The notes under the pieces: model-generated
What the model saw: only the letters and a program-made list of their open reading frames with translations
What the model was told of the DNA's origin: nothing
Databases searched by the model: none
Part shown: positions 33,256 to 43,200 of the stretch, piece after piece
Layout of the letters: each line of letters begins with the position of its first letter
Position numbering within the stretch: the first letter of the stretch is position 1
Program-made: the position numbers and the translations under genes
Assembly (NCBI RefSeq): GCF_027172205.1
Contig: NC_070616.1
Span: forward strand, 20,512,001 to 20,576,000
Length of the DNA stretch: 64,000 bases
Source of the DNA: Podarcis raffonei
Lineage: Eukaryota > Chordata > Lepidosauria > Squamata > Lacertidae
Direction of reading: 5' to 3'

Positions 33256-33590
33256 AGGTTGCTTCCAAGACTGCCGGAGAACACAGTTATCTGCTCGTTA
33301 AAGCTAATTTACGATGCAGGCTTTACAGTTATCAGTTATCAGTAATGTGAGCACCTGACATGGGCTCCAACACCCTGGTGCAATCTTCAGCAAGAGTTTG
33401 AAGGGCTGGGCGCCGCAACACAAAGTTTAGGGCGGATTCGAAATGAACTCCGGCAAATGCGTCTTACCTCGTCGCCTCCTTGCTTCTGCCTCACCACTTT
33501 CTTTCAGTCTTGAGTGGTCGTGAGACTGTGGAGAGACCCGGCGAGCGAGTGACGGAGGGGCAGAGCAGCGTCAAGGTTGCTGCTGCTCTA

Positions 33591-34680
33591 GGCAAGTAAT
33601 TAAAACCAATTGATGAGCTCCTTTGCCGTGGGAGTCACAGGCTTTCAAGATTAATGGTGTCGTCCCTGAGTCTCTTCTCTAGATGGTTGGTGAGGATCAT
33701 AAATATCTTGCTGTTGTTCCCCTACTTTCCATATGCAGGGGATACGCCACCATCAACTAATGCTAAGCTACACCTCCTAAAAAGTAGGCACTTGTTCTTT
33801 TTCCAGGAGATTTGCAGAGCCAAGACAGGCTCCCCTGAAATAACGATACCCCAAGCATCTGCCCTAATTTGTCACAATGTTTGTGCTAGCTCTGCATGTG
33901 CCTCTGTCGCCACTGACCCTTCCTTCCTTCCACTGGGATTTGTATAGGCAATGCAGAAAGAATGACACAGCCTCACCATAGGCACAGCTCTTCTAAGCAG
34001 CAAGAACCGACAAGGGGGCACCAGCTATTAGTCATCATTAATAAGCCAAAGGCTTATTAGGCAATTAGCCACGGCTCTGTGGTTGTGCATTTGGAAACTA
34101 AGCTCCACCTTTAACTGCAAGCCTGTGCTTGGGTGGTAGGAGACCTCTGGTTGACCTGGCATTGCAGAAACAATGGTGGAAGTTGGCAATTTGGGAAAGG
34201 CAAAATTCTTCTTGTTGTTGTTCTTCTTTTGAGCGGGAAAGCGAAAAAATACATATGTTTTCTCTGGATTGCCAATTGCCAGGAATAATAGTGCATAGAG
34301 AAGGAATGAAGGGGAAAGAGCCTGCTATGAGCAGAGGTTGTTTGTTCTGAGAGATGAAGGCATGTTGGATATTCCTGGAAGGGTTATTTAAAGAGCAGAA
34401 ACATGGGCTTCTCCCTTTCTGTCTTGCTAACATTTAGCAGTTTGACAGCTCTGAAAGCAACTTACAGTCACTATTTAAAAACAGGATTTTAAAAATAATA
34501 ATAGCATTACAGACAAAAGGAGGAGGGGGAGGGACAGCCATGTTTACACCAGCTTGGGCTTCTTGGAGAAAAAGGTGGAAAATGAATGCAAAAAAATAAA
34601 TACAATAAAATAGCAGCTTCAGTGAAAACCTCACTTCCCCAGCATCTCAGTCCCAAGGGAATCTGAACTTTGTCTCTGGC
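33591..34680. other. No recognised gene
   Basis: Unique-looking sequence downstream of the LINE's 5' end. A short perfect palindrome, TAATAAGCCAAAGGCTTATTA, is at about 34039. Nothing else can be supported. Confidence 0.35.
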
Positions 34681-34682
34681 AG

Positions 34683-34730
34683 CTGCTATTACTATTATTA
34701 TTATTACTATTATTACTACTACGACTATTA
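34683..34730. repeat. ATT/ACT microsatellite
   Basis: An imperfect trinucleotide run (ATTACTATTATTATTATTAC ...). Confidence 0.8.
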
Positions 34731-35029
34731 AACATGTAATTTGTTTGTTATACAATGAACTTCTCCAAACGACTCTCCGCATTTTAAAGACCATAAGCCC
34801 GAAGAAACAAATGCATTATAACAAACACACGTGGTGGAATACCCAGTCACAGGTTTCCCAGTGTCATATGTTTCGTAGTTTGGCCCTCTTGGGTTTCCTT
34901 AGAAGACAGACAAGGTACCTCAAAAGCCACCCACTGGACCCGTCCAGCATACTGTGGGTTTCAGATTTGGAGCAAGATGAGTTCATCTTATGATAATCAG
35001 TGGACTACCTTCCTTACTCGTTTTAAGGC

Positions 35030-35240
35030 AGCGGTGGGATACTTAAGGTTCGGAGGCCGAATACGGCCCTTCAAGCCACTGTCTGGCCCTTGAACCTCTT
35101 CCCATGTCCCACCCCTTACTGGCCCTGCATTGCTTGTCATGTGCTTTTGCCTGCCGCCTGGAATATGCCCTTGGAAACTAGCCTACTATATAGAGGGAGG
35201 GGGGATTAACTTATCTGCCTACTTTTGCCTCTGGCCCTGT
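35030..35240. repeat. hAT-MITE-like fragment (GGCCCTT type)
   Basis: The phrases GGAGGCCGAATACGGCCCTT, CTGTCTGGCCCTTGAACC and CTGCCCCTAGAAG suggest a fragment related to the repeats at 1.9 and 6.0 kb. Ends are unclear. Confidence 0.3.
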
Positions 35241-35859
35241 CCACCACTGGTATGCTGCCCCTAGAAGTTTGTTTGAGGTCCTCAGGATCTGTAGATTCTT
35301 AAGGGTATGTTGGGAAGTGGAAGCAATTTCTTTCCACGGGGGATCCACAGACCTCATTGTACACATATCCATCACAAACTTGTGCCTGGAACATCTCGTG
35401 AATTTTTGCTCTACCCCCATAAAGCCTGTGCCTGTTTTGTCACTTGTGATCTTATCTTCTAAAGAACCACTTAAAAGAACTAGGGTCTCACATCTCAGCC
35501 TGAACCTGGTTCAGCTGTCTCGAAATCTGTGGCCTTATCAACCAACCCAGCATGTGAGGATATTCTGGGAGGCTTAAAATGGCCCCTGCACCCAGCAAAA
35601 GCAGGGATCTGTTTCCCCAGCAGCATCAAGACAGGAATCCCCTCGGACAAAATACACAGCCTCTTCTTTCTTCTCCCTTTTCTTCCTTCGTGACTGCCAT
35701 TTTGTGTGCTTACTAAGAAGGTCAAATGGCAAATAGTTTGCCAGCTCCTTTCAGTATTTTCGCTACCAGTTTGGTTTCACAGATTGTTGTTGAATAAACC
35801 CAAATATTTTAAACTTGGGGGAGGGTTCCCCCCCATTTGACATCATCATCACCACCATC

Positions 35860-36149
35860 AAATTTACGGTTGCCTTCTACACATATGCCTCAGTGACGTA
35901 CAACGAAAACAAAACAAGAACTCAGTTAAAAGCGCGCACACAAAATCAGCCAATACATTTAAAACAAAACTGAAACAATGCAAGAGAGACTCTCCTGGCA
36001 AAGACCCCTTTATCCAGCTGGGAAAGCCTGTCGGAACAAAAATGTATTCAGTTGTTTCCAGAAAGTGCGGATAGTGGCTACCTGCCATATCTTGAGAAGA
36101 ATGCTGCTCTACAGAACAGGGAAAGCCACACTAAAAACCCTGCTCCATG

Positions 36150-36185
<36 letters not shown>

Positions 36186-36310
36186 TGCCCTCCTTTCACC
36201 CTAAGGTCCTAGGGCAGGTTACAACATTAAAACACAATATTAAAAACAGTTCAAAACAATTTACAACCACAAAAATCTGGTGGGAGGGTCCTAAAATGTA
36301 TATCCCTCAA
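35860..36310 (-). repeat. L2-type LINE 3' ends with ATT tail
   Basis: Two adjoining inverted L2 pieces: one at 35860-36145 (ORF2 C-terminus, plus strand GCTCTACAGAACAGGGAAAG) and one at 36150-36300. The second starts with an (ATT)n tail of about 12 units and CTAGGGCAGGTTACAACATT of the 3' UTR. Confidence 0.6.
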
Positions 36311-36779
36311 GTGTCAAAAGGTTATGACAGAGATCTTTGGAATTTGCAACAGAAACTTTCCTGCATACTCCATAAGATGATCCTTTGCCCCACGAGGTGG
36401 CAAGAGCAGTCGGGCCCCACCCCTGACCCACCCAAAGCCATTGACTCCACCCCACGGACCCACCTCGTACCTCACTGGGTGCGGCTGAAAGAAGAGTTGA
36501 CCAGCTGGATGATGTTATCAAGAGAGGCTGTTGAGTTTCTGTTTAGCACCAGACAGTTAGAAAAGAAGGCCTAAGTATTCAAAAGTCAGTTCCTATAAAG
36601 TTACAAGCAAAACCTAGACACCCTTGCTATTTATATGTTTGAACGCTTTTCCAGAGAAAGGTAGTTACAAGGGATAGCCTTTCGTCCAGATGTAGAGCTG
36701 GGTCATGTCATCACCAAGGGGCAGCTTTCTGGCGTGGGTTGACTGTCTGGGGGGTGGGGAGTAGCCTGTTTGGGCGCTG

Positions 36780-36880
36780 TTAGAAATACATCATTTGTGA
36801 GGTTCCATTATGTTTTGTTCTGTTACTTATTGTTTGTAAGCGCTTTGGGATTCGTTTGAATTAAATCAAATCAAATCTGA
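36780..36880 (+). repeat. L2-type LINE 3' end
   Basis: The phrase TTTGTAAGCGCTTTGGGATT followed by AAATCAAATCAAATC is a LINE 3' UTR end and tail. Confidence 0.45.
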
Positions 36881-36994
36881 ATAGCTCAACGTCCCTGATT
36901 CTCCCCCCCCCAAAAAAAAACCCTCAGGCCCACGCTACTTTGAAGGATACTACAATAAAGGCGCAACTGCTGAAATGCTATGTTCTAAACTGAT

Positions 36995-37080
36995 GGGGTG
37001 AGTCAAGTCTAACCTACCTCGCAGGGCTGTTATGAAGATGAAATGGGACAGGCCCAAACAAATACAACTGAGCTTTGAAT
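36995..37080 (+). repeat. MIR-like 3' fragment
   Basis: The phrase TCTAACCTACCTCGCAGGGC followed by TGTTATGAAGATGAAATGGG matches the CTCACAGGGTTGTTGTGAGG region of MIR-like SINEs. Confidence 0.55.
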
Positions 37081-37674
37081 TGTGGGAGGAAATACTAATA
37101 TGATAATATGAGGTGCCTTCTGATTTCTCCTGTGGTTTCCTCTCCCTTTGTATAGTCTAATGAGGACCAAGCAGCTCATCAGAACGAAGCAACATAATAG
37201 AAAGAGACAGATCTACGCCACCCCCTCATCCCCAACAGAGTCTCTTTCCCACAGCGGCTGGCTCTCCGCTCATATTTTATTCCAGTCACTTGTATTAGCA
37301 TTAAGTAATGGAACAGAAGCTCCGTTTGTGTGTGAAAATCAATGTTTCACACAGTAGTGATTTGGCATCGTGGCTGAAGTGAGAACGTGGCCTGTGTATA
37401 ACATTTATTGCAAATGGGCTTGCTTGTCTAGTTCCACATTTCAAATGGGCTCTCAGCAGGGATGGCAGATTAAAAGGCCAAGTGTTGTTATAATGCAAAC
37501 ACAGCAGTTCACCTGGGTACAGGGGGAGGTTTCTGAGACCTACAGTGACATCAAATGCCTCCTTATGTAAGGGATATTTGAGGCAACTGCTAAAGGAAAA
37601 GTGGTTTTGAACCCTGTTTGCTTTTGGTTGACCCTTCTCTCCAGAGAAATACAGCCCAGCACGGGACCTTGGGC

Positions 37675-38036
37675 GGCGGCGGGGGAATCCCAGAAGCCAG
37701 GACAGCAAGTGGGATCCTGGCTTATGGGATAGCCAAACGCAGCCTCTTCCAGGCAGTGGCATGAATTCTCCCCCTGCCTGGGAGAGGCTGCACACGGCTA
37801 AGGCTCCCCCAAGAGCCGCGCTTCCTTTAAAGAGCGCATGGAGCGTGGGTGCGGCTCTTGGGGGCTTTTTCCTGAGGAGGAAAAGCCCCCAAGAGCCGCA
37901 CACACGCTCCACGCTGCTCTTTAAAGGGAGCGCTGAGCAGAGCCTCCCTCCTGCATTCGCTCCATAAGACGCACACACATTTCCCCTTACTTTTTAGGAG
38001 GGGAAAGTGAGTCTTATAGAGTGAAAAATACAGTAT
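37675..38036. repeat. Chain-of-hairpins element (MITE-like)
   Basis: Four inverted repeats follow one another. (1) 37688-37703 with 37715-37729. (2) 37739-37756 with 37774-37791. (3) A 60-nt-armed, nearly perfect hairpin at 37812-37940, whose inner arms read GTGCGGCTCTTGGGGGC. (4) 37959-38020, arms CTCCATAAGACGCAC and GTGAGTCTTATAGAG. The last unit, ending GAAAAATACAGTA, is a repeat end I know from reptile sequence, but I cannot name its superfamily. There is no coding capacity. Confidence 0.6.
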
Positions 38037-39369
38037 ATGTTGGGGAATGGCCCCCACCCTGCAAAGAAAATGGAGGAATCAGCAGGCACCTGGCTCCCAG
38101 CCATGCTAGCACCAGTCTGGCACATGAGGGTGGGGGACATGGAAGGAAGCATTCCTGTAGTATAGGGCACTCAACTGACATTTCAACCTACCTGACCTCT
38201 GAGCCTTTCCTCCCTTGTTCTGGACTGCCTCACTCCTAAGGAAGATGCAAGCTCTTGCTGGAAGCTACTGGTGGGGAGAGTGTTCCTATGATTCCCAAAT
38301 GTTTCAGAAGCATATTTTTGTTCCTTTAGTTGCTTGATATATAATCATTTCCTAGGAACCATAAATGGGAAGTGCAAGTTCTTCTAACAGTATGGTTACA
38401 GGGAGCAGCATGTATAAAATATTGAATGTAATAGGGTTATTAAGGTAACTGTATCAGAATTATCATAGGAATGTTAAGGAGGGAGGGAGGGAGGGGGAAA
38501 GAGAGATTGTGGAATTCTGGTGGTGAGTGATGATTGGATGAGGAGTTGAAAGGGAGTTTGAATGTGAGGCAGTTGAGAGTCAGTTGAGAGCAGTGGGTTC
38601 TGGAGGGGGTGGTTGGGCAACTAACTATTCAGTTTAGGATCAGTAGTCTAGTCATCATTTTTGTAATAAAGCAGCATGTACGATAAAGAGAATTTGAGGC
38701 CATAAGCTCAGGTACACACGCCATCCTACAATCATTTAGAGAATCATCCATACAGTCTCCTTTAGTGAGGGTGCAATACCTAGGATCTGGACCAAACATT
38801 GATTTTATTTTATTTTGATTTTTATTTGCTCTTTTCTAGTTTTATAGGTTTATGTTCTGGTTCTAATGATGTAATAGGGGTTGGGGCTCTTTAAATACTG
38901 GGGGCTGCCACACACTCCTTTTCTTCTTAAAAAAATTATAATTTCCCCTCGTTTTCAAAAGCACATGCATTGTCTCCTTCTTCAGGTTCTTCAGTTACAT
39001 TTCTTGTGAGACATTGGTGTTATATGCAGTATATGGTTGGGAAGAAAGGGGGGGCCTCATCGTGCAGATTAGCATGAACTGAGATTTCAGTTTGCAAGTG
39101 GAGTATGAAAGCAAACACAGATGGGAAAGAAGTCTGATGCTGCCTCAATAAACCTCAGTTAGCCATAAAAAAGCTGATGGGAAGCCATCACAATGCAGTG
39201 TATGCAGCAAAACTTGAAAGGAAACTCAGTTTGCCACTGTGAGGCACTTCTTGGCTTAGTCTTATCAATAATTCTCTGCAAATACCAAAAAAAAAACAAT
39301 TGTCTAAAGAAAGTTGACCAAATCAAACTCTTTCCTCCCCCTTTTGTGGCCAATGAATCTACACCTTGA

Positions 39370-39379
39370 AAGAGAGAAA

Positions 39380-39428
<49 letters not shown>

Positions 39429-39430
39429 AA
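39370..39430. repeat. AGAA microsatellite
   Basis: About fourteen GAAA units. The long lysine-rich frame over it is an artefact of the repeat. Confidence 0.9.
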
Positions 39431-40248
39431 TATCGCAGGGAAGAGAGTTGGCTATGTTTTTTTTATGGCTAGTTTAAATGAGTTATTTGGTACTGTTATC
39501 GCACATTGTTTTTTAAAAATTTTCAGATGGAATTGCAATACTCTCTGTCATGTTTCCTCCTCGCAACAAACCTGCAAACCATTTTTCAGATGGGAAACTA
39601 AGGTCTGGAGATAGCAACTGGTCCAAGACCTCACAAAGAGCATATGGAAGAGGGAAGACTTGAAAACAGCTCTCCCAAATGGACAGTTTTCTAATTCTTG
39701 GCTCTTGAGGTGCAGCAGAGCCTCAAGCCAAAATCTGCTCATTTCTTTGTGCAATCATATTTCTGGAGTGTCCATTTTTATGTGTGCTGTGGACAAGAGC
39801 CAGAATAGCGGTTATTCAGTCTTAGCTCCACCATTAGATCTTGTAAACATTGAGATCAGATGTGTTTACACTGTCTGTACTCCAAAAAGTGGGTCTTTGG
39901 GATGCAAATGACTATTGCTGCCTGTAATTGTATACCTAACCCTGTAAGGAACTGCATGTTAGATGCTACTAAAATAGATCAGTTTTGTTAATCTTTCTCT
40001 ATAGTTCCTAACTTTTTAATATTTGATGAGATTTCAAGGGCCAGCAGCCTTATACTTATTTAATTTTGTTTATTTGAAAGTTTTATATCCATGATGGGAG
40101 AAGTGGAAATCTGCATGTAAGACTTAGCTAATAATATTTCCTCCCTAGCTCTCATTTCTTCATATTTTTTCCTTATCCATTGACATTGTTATCATACACC
40201 CTGTTGAACAGGCAAATGACCCTGGCTTTATCTTCAACTGTCTCTGGG

Positions 40249-40281
40249 CTGAATCTCTCTCTCTCTCTCTCTCTCTCTCCT
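40249..40281. repeat. CT microsatellite
   Basis: About sixteen CT units. Confidence 0.9.
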
Positions 40282-41910
40282 TTGTTCTCCATAGTCAGTC
40301 CCTTGCCAAGTGATGTTGCTTCTCCCGTTACAACTTGTACAAAATGGCTGAATAGTTTCATTTCATCATATGAGGTATAAAAACATCCTTATGATCAGGT
40401 CTGTTTTCCCTGAGACTATAGTTATTAATTGACATCCATTCATATTTGGATCCTTTTTATCAGATAGGTACATAAAATCCTATTTTATTCTTAGTAAGCA
40501 ATGCTTAATTTCTAAAATAAGATATGCTGGACCTCAAGACTTTCAAGAAATAATGTATTTTGATTTAGAGTCATTTTTCCATAAACTGAGATGTGTGATG
40601 ATTAGTTCTATTTTTAATCAAGGATAAGCTAAAAGAATGGCACACTGCACATGCTCAAAGTCACTCTTTAGAACTGTTTCTCACATTGCAGGGTTGAAGT
40701 GCTACACAGGAAAAAAAATCAGGTTCTATAGGACTCCTGTCCCAAATGGCCATTTGATGCATTATGTTGTCTTTGATGAGTATCTATTATGAAAAGAAAC
40801 ATGAGGAACACATGAAATGTGACTAACCCCTAATTTGTAAAAATATGTGCTTCTTACAGAAACCCAGGTTTAGATGCAACTTTCCTTCATGCCTATACTG
40901 GGTCTGTATTTTGGATTACTTATTGGTATTTATTGATTTGTTCTGATTTGTTACTCTTTTATGGTATGTATTTCAGGTTCTATTTTATAAGATACTCTTG
41001 AATAATTTGGGTGCTTCTAGATAGGGGTTTACTGTGAGCTCAGTGCTTATCAAGGATGCATTTTTTTTTTTTTGCAGCACCATTTTGATGGTATCATTGC
41101 CATCAAAATGTCAGTCTGTAATTTCCCACTCCCTAATTTAATCCAGATTTATTCTTTCCAGGGAAATCAGGGTGGGTGGGTGGGTGGGATGATTAGTTAA
41201 CACACACACCTGTTGACAGCAACCTGTTTGCAACATCTGAATGGCCTGTTTGCAGTATTAAGCTCCTCATTGGAAACACCCTTTGTGTAGAGAAATGAGA
41301 TAAAAGTAATTAACCAAACCGCATTAAACATCTCATTTCTTCTGAAAAGGGTCCTGGGATGCTCTGGAATAAGTTTTAGGATGATATTCAAACTAATTTA
41401 TTACAATTATTAGTTGCTTCCTATGAAGCATCTCAAAGCAATGCCACAATAAAGGACAATGAAACATAGAGGGGGCAACAACCATTTTACATATAAAAAC
41501 AGTTTAAACAATTTCAAGTCAAGTATACAAGCTCTTTTGTGTTATTCTAAATATGCATGTGTGTGATTTATTTTTTAACTCTACACATGCACGATTAATA
41601 TGAATACCCGTAATAACAAATAGTAAAAGTGCCCTAACCAGTTCTCACAGTCTACTTTCCCTAAGTTCCTGGTCACTTTCTGGGGCGGACCTAGCATCTC
41701 TTGTCACCTGGATACTGTTTCGATGGTACCTTCAACCACTCGCTTCGACTCCGTTACTCCCCTCGACCCCAGGGCCCAGGCTCCCAAACCATTTCCTTGT
41801 GGGAGGTGGGGGGGGGGCTTTGGAAGAAACAAACAAACAGACCTATGGAGCTAACCGCCGCGTCCATCCTTTCCAGGCTTCTCCTGCCCCTCCGCGCGAC
41901 TGTGGATGCG

Positions 41911-41962
41911 GTTGCCGAGGCAACGGAGCCCCAGCATCTCTAGTCTCCTAGCAACCGTTGCC
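41911..41962. promoter_or_regulatory. RFX X-box cluster
   Basis: GTTGCCGAGGCAAC at 41911-41924 is a perfect inverted repeat fitting the RFX X-box (GTNRCC N0-3 RGYAAC). Within 30 bp there are a CCTAGCAAC half-site (41947-41955) and a GTTGCC half-site (41957-41962). The cluster lies about 150-200 bp upstream of the ATG, the usual place of X-boxes in RFX-controlled, often ciliary, genes. Binding is inferred. Confidence 0.6.
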
Positions 41963-42108
41963 CGAGCAGCCGAGCGCTGCTAAGGCGGGCATCTCCCGCT
42001 CGCTCCCTCCTTCCCTTTCTCTCCTCCCACCCGGCGCTGGGACCTGGCCAGACGGGGAATGCGCAAGCTCCGGCCCGGCCAGGCGGACGGCTTAGTTGCA
42101 TCCCCATC

Positions 42109-42160
42109 ATGGCGCTCAAGCGGCGGGCGCTCCTTCTCCTGCTGTTGCTTCCCATGTTCC
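42109..42160 (+). CDS. First coding exon of an unidentified secreted or membrane protein
   Basis: The ATG at 42109 has A at -3 and G at +4, a strong start context. It encodes MALKRRALLLLLLLPMF: a basic n-region followed by a Leu-rich core, the form of an N-terminal signal peptide. The exon ends in phase 1 at 42160, right before the donor GTGAGT. A phase-1 signal-peptide exon followed by a long intron is typical of vertebrate secreted and type I membrane proteins. No second exon was recognised, so the first intron would run at least 21.8 kb to the window end. I do not recognise the protein. The X-boxes upstream hint at a ciliary role. Confidence 0.65.
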
Positions 42161-42819
42161 GTGAGTCTCGCCTGGCTGGGGAGCGGGAGAGGTCCGGGGT
42201 TTGGGGGCGGCGGGGCTTTGCCAAGAGGGACCCCGGTTTTTATTTGCGGGGGGGATAACGAGGCTGAGCGGTTTGCAGCGGGGTGGGGAGATCATACTTC
42301 AGCCCCCTCCCCCGCCCATCATTGTTTTCAGCAGCCACGAGTTGGAAATTTGAAGGGGCGGGGGTGCCTGGCTGCTGTGCAAGCAGGGCGGGGGGCATGC
42401 GTGAGCTTTGCACCCTTCCCATCATCGAGGAGCGAAAGCTGCCTGGGACAATAGAGGCTATTGAGGGTGGCTTTTGCATTCACAAATGTGTGGCTTGGGG
42501 AGGGTTTTTTTTTAGGGTGGGTGGATGTTGAGTTTTGCAACGGAGAGGGCAGCAACATTTATTCAAACTAGAAGGGAGGGATGAAAGGGAAAGTTTTAGC
42601 CCACTTTTTTAAAGTGGTGAGAGAAAGTCTTCCCCCTTTTTTTTGGTGGTGCTCTGTGCTGATAAGACCGTACTTAAAAATAAGATGTTGATGTCTGTGT
42701 GGTATGGAAGCTCACAGCAGCCTTGGAGTAAAAGACATTGTACTAACAAAGTATTTAAAAGTGAACGGGGTGTAAGGTTTGGAAACATTTCCGCAGCTGA
42801 GAGTCCCCTGTCCCTCCGC

Positions 42820-42925
42820 ATATTTATTACACTTAAAAATGTGTTTATCTATTTAAAGTGTTTTGATCCTGCTTTTCTGCACCCAAAAGGCTCCCAGAGC
42901 TGTTTACAAATGTCAAGGATGAGAT
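42820..42925 (-). repeat. L2-type LINE 3' UTR fragment
   Basis: The plus strand reads ATTTATTACACTTAAAAATG, then GCTCCCAGAGCTGTTTACAA, the inverse of the L2 3' UTR (TTGTAAACAGC.CTGGGAGCC..). Confidence 0.45.
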
Positions 42926-43059
42926 AGTCTGCCCTTGGGTTTATAATCTGAAAAACACTGAGACAAAAGGGAAAGGGGTTTTTTTTTGGGGGGGGGGAGG
43001 GTGGGTTCCCTGCACTTAGAATAAAGTACTAACAAAGATTCTCCCTAGCTCAGTCCATC

Positions 43060-43200
43060 CCATCCAAGTAAACAGATATCTGAAGAAGCGTGCATGCACA
43101 CGAAAGGTCATACCAAGTTGATCTCTAAGGTGCTACTGGAAGGATTTTTAAAAATTTTGTTTTGACTATGGCAGACCAGCAGGCTACCTACCTGTAGTTA
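43060..43200 (+). repeat. Interspersed repeat end (CACGAAAGCTCATACC type), possibly Penelope-like
   Basis: The phrases CTGAAGAAGCGTGCATGCAC, ACGAAAGGTCATACC, TCTCTAAGGTGCTACTGGA and GACTATGGCAGACCAGCAGG form the end of a repeat common in reptile genomes. I think it is Penelope-like but cannot show this from the fragment. Confidence 0.45.

Larger units (their letters stand above)
27830..33590 (-). mobile_element. Nearly complete LINE (non-LTR retrotransposon)
   Basis: About 5.7 kb on the minus strand. A GC-rich 5' UTR (about 33260-33590) is followed by ORF1 (to 31357), an endonuclease/reverse-transcriptase ORF2 (to 27972) and a short A-rich 3' UTR. The 3' end is near 27830, reading GTAATAAATGATATTC on the minus strand. 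It lacks LTRs. No RNase H or L1-type ORF1 was recognised. An AP-type endonuclease places it outside the R2/R4 group, and a Jockey-, L2- or Vingi-like clade is likely. Exact ends and target duplication were not found. It looks young: only two breaks separate it from one long coding run. Confidence 0.9.
38290..41650. other. AT-rich stretch with few recognisable repeats
   Basis: About 3.3 kb directly upstream of the gene promoter holds almost no SINE, LINE or MITE. Exceptions are microsatellites at 39370-39430 and 40249-40281, and an inverted MIR-like piece (plus strand CCATTTTTCAGATGGGAAAC near 39580). An L2-like tail lies at 41390-41550. It may contain regulatory sequence, but this is inference from repeat paucity only. 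Confidence 0.4.
41690..42440 (+). promoter_or_regulatory. CpG-rich promoter region
   Basis: GC- and CpG-rich sequence surrounds the first coding exon. It contains a perfect X-box palindrome (41911-41924), further half-sites just downstream, and a pyrimidine-rich stretch at about 41995-42030. There is no TATA box. Such CpG-island promoters are common for vertebrate housekeeping and ciliary genes. Confidence 0.7.

Noticed and set aside
37301-37978. A 225-codon minus-strand frame.
   Set aside because: It runs through the chain-of-hairpins repeat. The repeated SFERVCGSWG-like words are translations of inverted repeat arms.
38380-38740. A possible solo LTR with AATAAA-like GTAATAAAGCAGC.
   Set aside because: I could not find TG...CA ends with a matching target duplication.
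39366-39614. A lysine-rich frame (KKERKKERKK...).
   Set aside because: It is a direct translation of the AGAA microsatellite.
43070-43110. Hammerhead-ribozyme-like core: CTGAAGA, a GTGCATGCAC helix and GAAA, in a possibly Penelope-like repeat.
   Set aside because: The core words are present, but I could not find the required UH cleavage site and a closing helix I at the right places. It may be a decayed motif; a covariance-model search would settle it.
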